DNA of 64,000 nucleotides, taken from the NCBI RefSeq assembly GCF_024918955.1, contig NZ_CP103423.1:682001-746000 (forward strand). Direction: 5' to 3'. The translations under genes were made by a program, and so were the position numbers. Under the pieces are notes generated by a model that worked only from the letters and a program-made list of their open reading frames with translations, was not told where the DNA came from and searched no databases. This document shows positions 26,182 through 37,301 of this stretch, in pieces. Source of the DNA: Mesomycoplasma molare. GTDB taxonomy: Bacteria > Bacillota_I > Bacilli_A > Mycoplasmatales > Metamycoplasmataceae. Every line of letters starts with the position of its first letter. Position 1 is the first letter of the stretch.

Positions 26182-29055
26182 TTAATGTATTAAAATTATA
26201 AACACTATAGATATGATACCAATTATTCACATTAATAATGCATTTCTAAAGAAAATAGTTTTGGTTTTTTTAAAATTTTTGCTAATTTTTGGATCAATTG
26301 ATATCATGGTCGCTATTTGTTTATATTTATCTATTCTTTTTTCACCTAAATATAAAGTCAATAACATAAGAGCTGAAATTATGTTAGGAATTAATCAATA
26401 AAATATTTTTGTTGAAAAACTAAAAATTTTCAAGTTATTTTCAATTAGTTCTTTATCGCTAGTTACAAAAACATTTTGAAAAATAACCGTCATTAGCCAA
26501 TCGGAAGTACCAATTCCCCCAGGAGTTGGTGATAAATTATTAGCCATGTTAAGTAATGAAGAACCTGACTGAAAGTTTAAATATCAAAATAAAAAACTAC
26601 TGAAATTATTATTTACTAAAATAATATCTTTTTCAATAAGAATTAAGACGATAATTGAAGTATTTAATAAAAAGGGTAAAATTTTATATAAAAATAAACA
26701 TTCTAAAAAGAACAAAAAATCTTTAAATAAGTTTTTAAAATTAATTTTAAATTCTAAAAATTTATTTTCTAATATAATTTTTTTTCTATCTAAATTATCA
26801 TTGTAACTAAATGGATTATTTTTGTAAATAAATATAATTATTTTGATGATAAATAATTGCATCTTCTTTAAAATAGACACGAAAAGAATTAATAAAAATA
26901 AAACTATATTTAAAATTATTCCTAAAAGAATAAAAATAAAAGTTATTATTTTTCTAGCGTCTATATCTTTTAATAAAATATCTTGATAGAAGTAAAATCC
27001 CATAGGTATAAAAATTAGAGATATAAATAACACAGATACTTGGTGAAATAAAGAAGTAAATGCAAAGGCGGAAGCTAAATTAGGTTTTGAGTATCCTTTT
27101 TTCTGCAAGTATCAATACGAAGAAAGATCTCCTCCAAAAGAAAAAGGAGTAATGTTTTGTACAATAGTCGATATCATTGCAGCTAAAAATAGATGTTTAA
27201 AATTTATCTTCATTTTTTGTTTTCTAAACACTCTATATAACATCATTGAATAAAAAAAATAAAAACCAACATTAGAAACTACAATAGCTAAAAAAATAAA
27301 CCTTAATTTGTAATCACTTAAAAAAATGTCATAAAAATTTTTAAATATTGCTAAAGGCCCTTCTAATTCAGAATCTTTTGTTCTATAAATGGTCGAAAAT
27401 AAAATTAAAAAAACTAAAAATATAAATAATAAAAAAGAACTAAATTTTAAAATATTTTTTCATTTATTATTGGGATTATTTTCTTTTAAAATATGAGAAT
27501 ATTCTTCCATTTCTTTTCTAATACTCTCTTCTTTTTTTACTATATCGTAAATATTAGATTTAAAATAACTAGAAACTATTTCAGTTTTTACTTCATTTAA
27601 AATCTTATCAAACTCCATTAGGATTTCTGTGCCATCTTTTAGATTGATTTCAATAAATATTTTTCTTTTATTTAAATTTCTTACTTCATTTAATTTATTA
27701 ATATTTAATTTTTCTATTTTAAATTTAGCAATTTTTCTTTCTTTTCTGATTTTTTTATAAAAGTTTAAAAAAGAATTATAATTCATTGTTCTATTGTCTT
27801 TAAAAGCCGCTGATACTAAATAATTCTTTTTATTTTCTTCTAAAGTTTTAAAAATATCAATTTTATTTTTTTCATAAAACTCAAACATTTCTACTTTTAA
27901 TAAAAGGTTACTTATACTTTCAAAACCAATAAAATTATTGGAAAAATTTAGTTTAATAATTTGATTTCCATCAAAAATGTATGCCCTTTCATTTTTGATT
28001 TTTATTTCTCTACTTAAAAAATAATAAAGATCATTTAAATTATTATAAGTTTTAATGTTTTGATGATTATTTTTATATAAAAACTCTTTTACATTATTAG
28101 AAGATTTAAAAGGTATATAAAAGGAAGTATTATGAAAATCAGTATCGGTTTTAATAAAATAATTTAACAATAAAAAATTAATATCTTCATTTGAAATTTC
28201 TTGATATTTATTTTTATTTTTTATAAAAGTTTTTTCTATATTTTTACTATTTTCCGAATAAAAAAACACGTCGTGCTTACTTTTTTTGTCTTTTATAAAT
28301 TCTTTTTTAATTATTCTTTTATAGTACTTAAAATAGTTAGAAGGTTTTTTGATAAAGTTTAGAGTAAAATTTTCTGAGATATTTTTTATTTGATCAAATT
28401 CTCTATAACCTTCTACTAACATTAAATATTTTCTTTTAATTTTTTCATTCAAAACAATATTTATATTCTTATTTATATAAATTGTTTTTTTATTTTTATT
28501 TTTTAAAAGTTCAGAGTTAAATTTAGTTAATGTAATTTTTTTATTTATAAAATCTTCTTCTTGTTTAGTTAGATATTGAAAATTATTTTTCCTAAAAATT
28601 ATTCTATAAAATTCTTTATTTTCCTTTAAAAAAAATATAGAATAATCATATTCATTTTTTATAATTTCATTTAAAGCCATATCTTTACTATAAAAAGTAT
28701 TTTTTTCAAACTTAAATACGTTATTTTTTTCTTCAGAACTTAATACATTTTCAAAAATCTCAGAAAAAGCATAGCTTATATCATCATTATCGTTATAAAT
28801 AAATATTTTTCTTATCTCATGATTTTTTTGTTTTTTTATTAATTCCTTAAATAATAAAGCTTTTTGAAAAATAACATTTTCGTTTATTTCGTCTTCAAAT
28901 TCTCCTAATTTTGCTAAAACTTCTGAACAAACAATGTTGGAATTTTTTAACTCATTACCTGTTATTAAATAATCTTCATTATAATTTAAAAAATTTTCCG
29001 ATGAGATTTCTGTTTCTAGTTTTAACAAATCAGTGCCATTAATAATTTCTTCCAT
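26182..29055 (-). CDS. Phosphohexomutase-like/lysyl-PG flippase-like fusion protein
   Basis: 957 aa, one open frame once the TGA at 27457 is read as tryptophan. Residues 1-530 are soluble and follow the layout of phosphomannomutases: NGTDLLKL near the N-terminus, IRKIFIYNDND..SYAFSEIFENVL, a YDYSIFFL strand, and a C-terminal ISNLLLKVEMFEFYEKNKIDIF resembling the D.I.A.L...E.......K....L block. The phosphoserine loop (T.SHNP) is replaced by LKENKEF, so catalysis is unlikely. Residues 540-957 are an UPF0104/LPG-synthase-flippase membrane domain with PFSFGGDLSSYWYLQKKG and LSPTPGGIGTSDW. It follows scpB by 12 bp. Lipid or glycan export is a guess from the membrane half. Confidence 0.7.
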
Positions 29056-29067
29056 TAAAATCCTTTA

Positions 29068-29658
29068 TTAATTTTCTCTTTGGGAACCAAAAAGATCAAA
29101 AGTTTCTTCTTCTGTTTCATTATCAAATTCACCAGATTCTTCTGTAAATTGATCAAATTCTTGAAATTTAGGTAATTCTTGTAATGATTTTAATTTAAAA
29201 TAGTCATAAAATCTATTAGTTATTCCATATAGTGTTGGTTGCCCAACCGTTGGTGATACACCCACTTCTTCTATTATTCCCTTCATTAAAAGGGATGCTA
29301 CTATTGCGTCAGAAGCTACACCTCTTATGTCGCTAACCATAGAACGCGTTACAGGTTGTTTATATGCGATAATTGCAGCTGTTTCAATAGCAGCATTAGA
29401 TAATTTATGTCTTCTAGTTATTGTAACTAAATCAGAGATATAGTCTTTAAACTCTTCTCTTGTTGCAAATTTAAAAATATCATTAAATTCAACAACATAA
29501 ATTCCTCTTTCTAATTTGTTAAAATTTTCTAAAAATCTTTTTAAAAGACTTCTAGCTTCATTAACAGTATTAAGTTTTAAGACTTGTTGTAATTGTTCTG
29601 AAGATAAGCCTTCCTCTCCTTGCATATAAATTAGCGCCTCAATAATTTTATTTTTCAT
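29068..29658 (-). CDS. scpB: Segregation and condensation protein B
   Basis: 196 aa winged-helix protein of the SMC-ScpAB complex that compacts and segregates chromosomes. The core SNAAIETAAIIAYKQPVTRSMVSDIRG and the GRP-like loop GVSPTVGQPTLYGIT are the family signature. The end is acidic (EESGEFDNETEEETFD). It overlaps scpA by 11 bp. Confidence 0.95.
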   Translation of the reverse strand: MKNKIIEALIYMQGEEGLSSEQLQQVLKLNTVNEARSLLKRFLENFNKLERGIYVVEFNDIFKFATREEFKDYISDLVTITRRHKLSNAAIETAAIIAYKQPVTRSMVSDIRGVASDAIVASLLMKGIIEEVGVSPTVGQPTLYGITNRFYDYFKLKSLQELPKFQEFDQFTEESGEFDNETEEETFDLFGSQREN

Positions 29659-30448
29659 AATTTGGTCCTTTTTCGATGCTTATGGTTGCAAATTGTTGTT
29701 CTTGTTTTAATATTACTTCTTCTTTTCTGCTCATATCCAATAAAGCAATTAATGTTATAACAAAATGTTTTATCGAAGGAACTGAAAAAACCATTTCAAA
29801 AGTTAAAACTTTATTTTCTTTAAATAATTCTCTAATCATCTTAATTTGATCACTAGGTGTTACACTTACACTATCAATTTTTATTTGTCTCAATTTTTCA
29901 GCGTGTATTCTTTCGAACATTAAAGTAAGAATTTGAGTTATTTTTTGTTTAGAAGAATTACCATCCACTTTAGTTCTATCTATAGGTCTAATAAATTCTT
30001 CTAAATCAGAAGGCTTTTTGATAAAAATTTTAGATCTTTTTTCTTCTTGTTCTCTCAACAATTGAAAGATAGGTTTAAATTGTTGATATTCAGCTAATAA
30101 TCTTAATAATTTTTCTTTATCTTCTTCTATTTCTTGTTTGATTACTTCATCTTTTTCAGCTAATAGCATCTTAGCTTTTATTTGAATTAATGTTGCAGCC
30201 ATTACAAGATAATCAGAAGCAATCTCAAAATGACTATCTTTTATTCTATCAATGATTCTTAAATAATCTGTAGCTAGTTCGGCTAAATTAATTTCAAAAA
30301 TATCAACATTTTTTTCTTTAACTAGACTTAATAGTAAATCAAGTGGTCCATTAAAATTTTCAATATTTAAATCAACATCATGTTTTTTGTCTTTTATTTC
30401 TTTTTCAGTATTTTCTTTTAATTCTTCATTAATTTTATCAATTTCCAT
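29648..30448 (-). CDS. scpA: Segregation and condensation protein A
   Basis: 266 aa kleisin that bridges SMC heads. The N-terminal signature is FNGPLDLLLSLVKEKNVDIFEINLAELATDYL; the C-terminal winged helix ends with SVPSIKHFVITLIALLDMSRKEEV. A 25-residue charged extension precedes the core. Placed between plsC and scpB with two bp to plsC. Confidence 0.95.
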   Translation of the reverse strand: MEIDKINEELKENTEKEIKDKKHDVDLNIENFNGPLDLLLSLVKEKNVDIFEINLAELATDYLRIIDRIKDSHFEIASDYLVMAATLIQIKAKMLLAEKDEVIKQEIEEDKEKLLRLLAEYQQFKPIFQLLREQEEKRSKIFIKKPSDLEEFIRPIDRTKVDGNSSKQKITQILTLMFERIHAEKLRQIKIDSVSVTPSDQIKMIRELFKENKVLTFEMVFSVPSIKHFVITLIALLDMSRKEEVILKQEQQFATISIEKGPNYEK

Positions 30449-30450
30449 GT

Positions 30451-31218
30451 CTATTTTTTATCCCTTTTCTTTTCTGGAAGGCTTTTTATGTATCTACTTT
30501 CAATTATATCTTTTACTCTTAAAGAAATAGCTTCATTAGACTGAGATACAAAGGAAGATGGTTTTAAAGAAGGGTGAAAAATTACCTCTACATTTAATTT
30601 TTTAGTTCTTGAAGAATCAAAAACTTTTCCACTAAAGTTTATAGTTACAGGTAATATTGGTAAAAGCATTTTTTTAGCAACTCTAAAGGCTCCTGCTTTA
30701 AAATTTTGAATTTCTCCACTCTCGCTTCTAGTTCCCTCGGGAAAAATAACTCCATATGTTTTATTATTTTTTATAAAATTTCCAAAATCATCTATCGTTT
30801 TAACGGAATCTTTTATTTTAGAGCGATCAATAAAAAATGTATCAATTAAATTTAAAACACTTCTAGAAGTTCAATTTTTAGTCAATTCAATTTTAGCTAA
30901 AAAAGTTACTATTTTTTTTGGATCATGTTTTGTTTCTAAAATTGATTGTAATGCACTAAAAATTATAAAAGCATCTGCATTTGAAAGGTGATTTGCTACG
31001 ATTAATGAATTTTTAGAAGTTATATTTTCTTTTCCTTTAATAATTAAATTAACATTATAAAGTTTTAAAAGCTTATTAGCATATTTTAAAATTAAGTCAT
31101 TTCTAAATTGTGCAGAAAGTTCTAATTTTCCTTTTTTATATTTTTTAGACATTCTTCTTATTTTATTTAATCTATACAATCAAATCGGGGCTAGTAAAAT
31201 TTGTTTAAGTTTTATCAT
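30451..31218 (-). CDS. plsC: 1-acyl-sn-glycerol-3-phosphate acyltransferase
   Basis: 255 aa. It adds the second acyl chain to make phosphatidic acid. The catalytic block NHLSNAD (HX4D) is near residue 95, FFIDR is block II and VIFPEGTRS block III. ATG 31218 with AAGGACA upstream gives a hydrophobic N-terminus KQILLAPIWLY; an internal TTG start would lose it. Several TGA tryptophans. It follows acpS by 13 bp. Confidence 0.92.
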
Positions 31219-31231
31219 GACATGTCCTTTT

Positions 31232-31525
31232 CTATTTTTTATAAACTATTGCTATTACCAAATTATTTTCATAAGAAGTAGATATTTCAAATTCTCTAAA
31301 TTTATACCTTTTATTTTCTTTTTTTATATCTATAAGATTAAATTCAAAGAATGAGTTATCAGCTTTAAATATAGCTTCTTTTATTGCTCACCTAGTAGCT
31401 AAAAACTTTTCTTTGTTTTCAGAATTTTCATACTCTAGTATTTCATTTTTACTAAGTATTTTTCTAACAAATGTTTCTTTTTTATTTTTGAATCTTGATA
31501 TTTGTGTTAAATCTACTCCAATCAT
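31232..31525 (-). CDS. acpS: Holo-[acyl-carrier-protein] synthase
   Basis: 97 aa. It attaches 4'-phosphopantetheine to ACP. The signatures are MIGVDLTQISRF (magnesium-binding Asp) and RWAIKEAIFKA, with the Trp as TGA. The C-terminal half is shorter than the 120-aa norm, as in other mycoplasmas. No ribosome site is present and TATAAT ends seven bases before the ATG. First gene of a six-gene minus-strand operon through msrB. Confidence 0.9.
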
Positions 31526-31627
31526 ATATTAAATTATACTTTTTTTTATAAAAATAGTAAAAATTCTATACTTTTACTTTTTATTTCCTTTTTTAAAATT
31601 ACTTTATTATTTTTGAAATTTTTGTAT

Positions 31628-32107
31628 ATGATAAGTAAAAATAGAGGAATGATACTAGAACAAATAATAAACAAAACTATTAAATTTTATTTAGAGAACA
31701 ATGTAGCAATTTTTCACAAAAAGAACTTAGATATTTCTTTTAAAAAAGTTCATAATAATAATGAATTAGAAAATGCAATAATAGCTAAAAAAAGTACTGT
31801 GGATTATTACGGCGTTTTTAAAGGAAACTTCATCAGTTTTGAAGCTAAAAGTACTAATGAAAACTTTTTACCAAAATCAAATATAAAAAAACACCAACTA
31901 GATTATTTAAGGAAAATTAAAAATCATGGTGGTATTTCATTTTTTATAATTTTATTTAAACATTTAGAACGTTTTTTTATCATTTCAATTGATAAACTAA
32001 ATTTAAAAGAGAGTTTAAATCTAACTTTTTTTGAAAAAAACGGAATCGAATTAGAATTAATGTATCCAGGAATAATAGATTTTGTTTCTGTAATAGAATA
32101 TTTATAA
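31628..32107 (+). CDS. recU: Holliday junction resolvase RecU
   Basis: 159 aa from ATG 31628; a TTG at 31613 in frame would add five residues. The conserved N-terminus NRGMILEQIINKTIKFY is followed by VDYYGVFKGNFISFEAKST, which carries the active-site D and ExK of this resolvase family, and by the KKHQLDYLRKIKNHGGISFFII block. RecU cuts Holliday junctions during recombination repair. No ribosome site is visible upstream. It converges on the HU gene with a six-bp overlap and is the only plus-strand gene in this region. Confidence 0.9.
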   Translation: MISKNRGMILEQIINKTIKFYLENNVAIFHKKNLDISFKKVHNNNELENAIIAKKSTVDYYGVFKGNFISFEAKSTNENFLPKSNIKKHQLDYLRKIKNHGGISFFIILFKHLERFFIISIDKLNLKESLNLTFFEKNGIELELMYPGIIDFVSVIEYL

Positions 32108-32386
32108 ATCGTTTTTTAGCACTAAATCCTTAAAGGACTTAGAAGCTTTAAATTTAGGAGTTCTTTTTGGAGAAACTTTAAATTTTTCTCCTGTTTTAAA
32201 ATAAACAGTTTCTCTCTCTTTTTTTAATTGACTTGTAAAAGTTCCTAATTTAGGAATCAATATTTCTTCATTATTAGAAACCTTTTCTTTAATCAAATCA
32301 ATAAAAGCATCCAAAAATAAATCACAATCTTTTAAATTTAGTTTTGTTCTTTGAGATAATTGAATTAAAATATCTTTTCTTCTCAT
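32102..32386 (-). CDS. HU-family DNA-binding protein
   Basis: 94 aa histone-like protein. MRRKDILIQLSQRTKL is the usual helical start; IPKLGTFTSQLKKERETVYFKTGEKFKVSPKRTPKFKASKSFKDLV matches the beta arms and C-terminal helix, with the intercalating proline region altered to SPKRTP. It bends and coats DNA. It follows der without a gap and its end overlaps recU, which runs the other way. Confidence 0.9.
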   Translation of the reverse strand: MRRKDILIQLSQRTKLNLKDCDLFLDAFIDLIKEKVSNNEEILIPKLGTFTSQLKKERETVYFKTGEKFKVSPKRTPKFKASKSFKDLVLKNDL

Positions 32387-33694
32387 TTATTTAGCCTCAT
32401 TTTTATTTTTTAAAATTAATTTAATAGGAGTACCTCTAAAATCAAAATATTTTCTTAATTGATTTTCTAAATATCTCATGTAAGTAAAATGCGCATAATT
32501 TTTATTATTTACAAAAAGTAAGAAAGTTGGAATTTTACCTTCTACTTGCTTTATAAATGAAATTTCTAATCTTTTACCTTTTAAAGAAGGCGCGGGCTGA
32601 CTTTGATGAATCTCCATCATAACTTCATTCAAAAGATGAGCTGGGATTTTTCTTTGTAAATTTGTTCTTACAGATAATATTTCCTCTTTTAATTTATCTA
32701 ATCTATTACCAAAAAGTGCTGATATAAATATTACTGAAGCTCAATCTAAAAACTTATAATTTTTTCTTAAATTCTTTTCAAATTCAACCATTGTATTAGT
32801 TTCTTTTTGAACTAAATCTCATTTATTTACAACCAATATTATTGGTTTATTTTCTTCAAAGGCATATCCTGCAAGTCTAGAATCAAAGTGCGAAATTTCT
32901 TTGGTTGCATCTATGACAATTAACGATAAATCACTTTCTGCTAAGGAATTCATAGCCCTCATAAGTGCATAATGATCTACAGATTCTACTAATTTAGATT
33001 TTCTAGTAATTCCTGCTGTATCTATAATTTCAAAGTCTAAATTATCAATCTGAAAAAAAGAAGAAATAGAATCTCTTGTGGTTCCAGCTATTGGCGAAAC
33101 TATAGATCTGTTTTCTTTTAATAAAGAATTTAGTAAAGAAGACTTTCCGGCATTTGGTTTACCAATTATTGAAAGTTTAAAATGGTCATTAGAGTTTTCG
33201 TTATCATTACTGAAATTAGACACCACTTCATCTAATAAATCCCCAACTCCTTCACTATGCATAGCAGAAATTGGAAAGTACTTTTCAAATCCTAATTTAT
33301 AAATAGAATAATCAAATTCTTTATTATCTTCTAACTTATTGCATGCAACTATTATTTTTTTTCCTGATTTTCTTAATAGGTTAACTACAAAAAAATCATC
33401 TTTATCTATTTCGTTTCTTCCATCTAATATAAGTAAAATTATTTCAGCTTCTTCGATAGCAATTTGAGCTTGAATCCTAATTTGATCTTGAAATATTTTT
33501 TCTTCAACTTCTATTCCGCCTGTATCGATTATTTTAAATTCTTTTCCTGCTCATTGAACTTTTTCGTATATTCTATCTCTAGTAACTCCTGGTTCATCAT
33601 AAACTATAGAAACTCTTTTACCAATTAATTTGTTAAATAATGTTGATTTACCAACATTAGGTTTACCAACAATAGCCACTACCTTACTACTCAT
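32387..33694 (-). CDS. der: Ribosome-associated GTPase Der (EngA)
   Basis: 435 aa with two GTPase domains in tandem, unique to this family. G1 motifs are [11 protein letters not shown] and [12 protein letters not shown]3 motifs are DTGGI and DTAGI; G4 are NKLE-like and VNKWD. The C-terminal KH-like domain contains [18 protein letters not shown]. Der is needed for 50S maturation. The start overlaps the cmk end by eight bp. Confidence 0.95.
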
Positions 33695-34793
33695 TATTAA
33701 TCCTTTCTAAAATAAGCTCAGAAATTTTATTTACTACTTCTTGAATATTCATATTAGAAGAATCTATCAATATTGCATCATCTGTTTTATGAAGAGGGTC
33801 GTTTTCTCTATTCATATCCTGAAAATCTCTTTCTTCTATTTCTTTTAGTAATTCTTCATAATTGGTTTTAAAACCTAACTCCTGGTTTTGTTCCATTCTT
33901 CTTGTTGCTCTAATTTCTGCTGATGCTCATAAAAAAATCTTTAGCTCCGCATTAGGTAAAACAACAAAAGTAGTGTCCCTGCCATCCATAATTACACCTT
34001 TTTCTTTTTCCGAATAATCTTGCAAAAATGAAACAATTTGACTTCTTATTAATTTATATTTAGCAATTTTACTTGCTCCTCAAGATATTTCATCTTTTCT
34101 TAAATCTTTATTTTCTATTTTAACATTATCTAAAAATAAGTTTCCAAAGGGATCAAGAAACAATTGTTTAATATTCCAATTATCTAAAACATATTTTTCA
34201 TCTAAAATTTGCTTAAATTGTTCTTTTCCTAATTTTTGAAAGAAAAATAAAGAAATTGCTCTATAAAGAGATCCGCTATTTATAAATTTTAAATTGAATT
34301 TTTTGGCAATAAGTTCAGAAACTGTTGATTTACCCACTCCAGAAGGTCCATCAATCGCTATATTTATTTTTTTCATAATATCTCCCTTATTATTTAATTT
34401 TATATTATCTAATTCTTTTATTTCATCATCAAATAAATGAGAAGAAATATCTAAATTATCTAAAAAAGAAAAATCATCATTAATTTCACTATATAAATTT
34501 TCTAGACTAATTTTAAAATTATTTTCATCTAAAATATTTAATTTATTATAAATATTATCAAATTCTAATTCAAGACTATTTTCTTTATCTAAATTTTCAA
34601 AAACACTTATTTCATCTAACTTCATGGTTTTTTCTAGATTAATTTTTTTAATCATCTCTTTTAATGTTAAATATTTCTTTTTTAAATTTTCATCAGATTG
34701 TAAAAAAGAATAATAAAAAAAAGAGCCTCCATTTACAGAATCTCTATACTTTTTTCACTTTTTTAATCTAGTTTCCATATCTTCTGTTTTCAT
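33687..34793 (-). CDS. cmk: Cytidylate kinase with 139-aa N-terminal extension
   Basis: 368 codons are open from ATG 34793. The kinase proper begins at the in-frame ATG 34376 (229 aa): [20 protein letters not shown] is the P-loop, NSGSLYRAI the NMP site and [14 protein letters not shown] the DGRDIG-type motif. GGGAG lies five bases before 34376, so kinase translation can start there. The upstream 139 residues (ETRLKKWKKYRDSV... then acidic [13 protein letters not shown]...) are in the same frame with no stop, so a fused form can also be made. The family is normally about 220 aa. The extension is unrecognised; it may be a separate gene that lost its stop. Confidence 0.8.
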
Positions 34794-34851
34794 AATATTT
34801 AAATTAATTATAAAATATTTTTCAAATTAATAAAATATTATTAATTATAGA

Positions 34852-35775
34852 CTAAATAGAAATCTTTTCTCCTTTTATTTCATATTCAACTGATAAACTT
34901 TTTATTCGGTTAATAAATTTTGATATTTTTAATTTTTCAATTTCTGATAAATTATTTTTAGCTTTTTTGTGTTCATTTTCAATAATTGCTAAATAAACTT
35001 CTTCTAATTGATTAATACTGAAATAAGAAGAAAAGAAAGTTTTCTTTTTATTAAAATATCTATTTTCTAAAACTTGTAAAAGAACAGTGTCTCTAAATCA
35101 ATCTGACTTTTTTTCTAAACCCAAATCATCCAAATATAAAACATCAACTTTTTTTAATTTTTCAATAATTTCGGATAAATTAAGTTTTTTTTCACTAATT
35201 TTATCCATTAAATGTTGTTGAAAAATAGGTATATTAATAAACGCTACACTAAATCCTTCTTTTGCATATGTTACAGCAGAAGATTTTAAAAATGTACTTT
35301 TTCCTACTCCATTATTTCCATATAAAAAAAAGCCAAGATTATTTTTTTTATACATTTTAACTAAGTCAATGTATCTTTTATTTATATCAGAATTTTTTAT
35401 GCTATTATCTCTCATTAAATCTTTTAAGTCTTTTTCAATATCAACAACAGAAATATTTGTTAATCAAAAGTTTTCTTTATATATGTTTCTTTTTCTTTTT
35501 AAAGAAGATGTAAAAATTCTTTTAATTTCTCCGTCTTCATCTCTTTTAAAAGAAATTTCAAAATCCTTATCATTTTCTAATGATTCATTTTCTAAAACTT
35601 GAATAAATAAATCTAATTTCGTTATTATTTCTTGTTCTGTAACATTATATTTTTCTATTAGTTTTTGAACTTTATCACTAGACTTTATTTCATCTATTAT
35701 TTTGTCTACTTCTCTATTTAAGAATGTTTTTTCAACTTTTGCATTTTGAGCAAAAATATTATTTTCTTTATTCAT
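34852..35775 (-). CDS. dnaI: Helicase loader / primosomal protein DnaI
   Basis: 307 aa AAA+ ATPase that loads the replicative helicase. Walker A is LYGNNGVGKSTFL near residue 165; Walker B VLYLDDLGLEKKSDW. The N-terminal 120 residues correspond to the helicase-binding region of DnaI, including a long helical, charged part, but no zinc cysteines are seen. Two TGA tryptophans interrupt it. It follows the DnaB/DnaD-like gene by seven bp. Confidence 0.88.
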
Positions 35776-35782
35776 AATTTTA

Positions 35783-36718
35783 TTATAAGTAATTTTCCAA
35801 TAGTTCTTCTAAAGTAGTATCAGAAATATTTTTGGATTTTTTTTCTTCTACAGTTGCTATTTTTTTTATTTCTTCTTCATCTTCTAAACTAAGAATATTT
35901 TCTGAATTATTGCTATTGCCTGTTTTAAATTCTAAAGCATCGTGTAATTCTATCTTAATTTCGTTAGGATCTAAAATTTCTTTTTTTATAAGATCTAATG
36001 CGATTGCATTAAAATATCCTTTATTAATTTTTTTATTAACTTTAAAACAAAAATCTAATATTTCATTGATGCTTTCTTGACTTAAATGCGTTAAAAATTT
36101 ATCTATTTCTCTTACAAGAGAAATTTTCGCAGGCTTATTAGTTAAAAAAGATAAAAATCTCTGTGTGTTAAAAATAGTTTTAGCATTTTCGTTGTCGTTA
36201 ACTTTTACTAAATCTATTTCAGTAGTATTAGAAATTTTAATTTCATCTATAGAAAAAACATCTAAAAATCTAGTACTAACATCATCGAATTCTTCTAAAT
36301 CTGTTGTATGTATTCTAAATTTTTCAATTAAATTATTTAATTTTTTTTCTCCTATACTTTTTTTGATCTCATTTAAAAATAAATTATTTTTTAAAATCAT
36401 ATCAATTTCTAAGGGCTTTTTTATCACCATAATATATTCATTAAATAAAGCAGAATAATAAGTTCTAATTAAACCAACAGCTTCAAGAAATTTTTTAGAT
36501 TTACTTATTTGGCTTTCTCTCATATTTAACTCTTTCATTAGCTCTAAAATATCTAAATTGAAAGGTTTATTAAAACCATTTTCTTTTAGTTTATTGTAAA
36601 TAAAAGTGAATATATAAACCGATTTTGCTCCTATTACAGGTGTATAAAAATTATTTATTATTTCAAAATCATAATCTGTTATTCTTTTATCCAATTCAAC
36701 TTTATATTCTGTTTTCAT
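35783..36718 (-). CDS. Replication initiation protein, DnaB/DnaD type
   Basis: 311 aa. The start, IINNFYTPVIGAKSVYIFTFIYNKL, matches the Bacillus DnaB (initiation, not helicase) family pattern YTPLIG..A...Y..L. A helical middle and a DnaD-like C-terminal part (INEILDFCFKVNKKINKGYFNAIALDLIK) follow. Such proteins act with DnaI to load helicase at oriC or restart sites. AAGGGG precedes the start. The dnaB-dnaI pair is typical. Confidence 0.82.
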   Translation of the reverse strand: MKTEYKVELDKRITDYDFEIINNFYTPVIGAKSVYIFTFIYNKLKENGFNKPFNLDILELMKELNMRESQISKSKKFLEAVGLIRTYYSALFNEYIMVIKKPLEIDMILKNNLFLNEIKKSIGEKKLNNLIEKFRIHTTDLEEFDDVSTRFLDVFSIDEIKISNTTEIDLVKVNDNENAKTIFNTQRFLSFLTNKPAKISLVREIDKFLTHLSQESINEILDFCFKVNKKINKGYFNAIALDLIKKEILDPNEIKIELHDALEFKTGNSNNSENILSLEDEEEIKKIATVEEKKSKNISDTTLEELLENYL

Positions 36719-36752
36719 ATTACCCCTTATTTTTTAGTACATTAGTATTTTA

Positions 36753-37301
36753 TTATAGCAATTTTAGAGATTTTAAAAAATCAATAAAAAAATCTTTTTT
36801 ATGCGTATCTTCTCACATTATATTAACAACTTTTTTGCCTTTTTTTCCGTTGTTTAGTTTATTATTTAATTTTGATGTTTTTTTATCTACATACTTTTTT
36901 TCAATGTTTTTTAATCTTTGTTCTTCGCTTATTTCAATATTAAAAATTTGTTCAAAATATTTAGCAAAATTTGCATTTTGAGTAAATAAATTAGGAATTT
37001 CGACAAAATCATATTTATTATTTTTTAAATGATCTTCTAAAACGGGATAAACTAATTTTTCGATTATATTTATATTATTTTTGTTTTCTATAATAAATTC
37101 TCTTAATTTGTTTTTTAAAACTGATTTATCGTCTACAAATTCTTGACCTAACGATTCTTTAATAATGCAATAGCATTCTTCATTTTTTTCATAACATTTT
37201 TTAAAAAAGTCATCTGTATATAAAACCGAAAAGCCATAAGATTCAATTTTTTTTAAAAAGGTGGTTTTACCTGAACCATATTTACCAATTATCGCAATCA
37301 T
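36753..37301 (-). CDS. coaE: Dephospho-CoA kinase
   Basis: 182 aa. Last step of coenzyme A synthesis. P-loop IIGKYGSGKTTFLKKIES, then VLYTDDFFKK at the Asp that contacts dephospho-CoA, and IEKLVYPVLEDHL matching the L.P.I.... block; VEIPNLF replaces the usual VPLLFE. Overall diverged but placed between polA-type exonuclease and dnaB as in other mycoplasmas. CoA supplies the arm that AcpS transfers. Confidence 0.82.
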
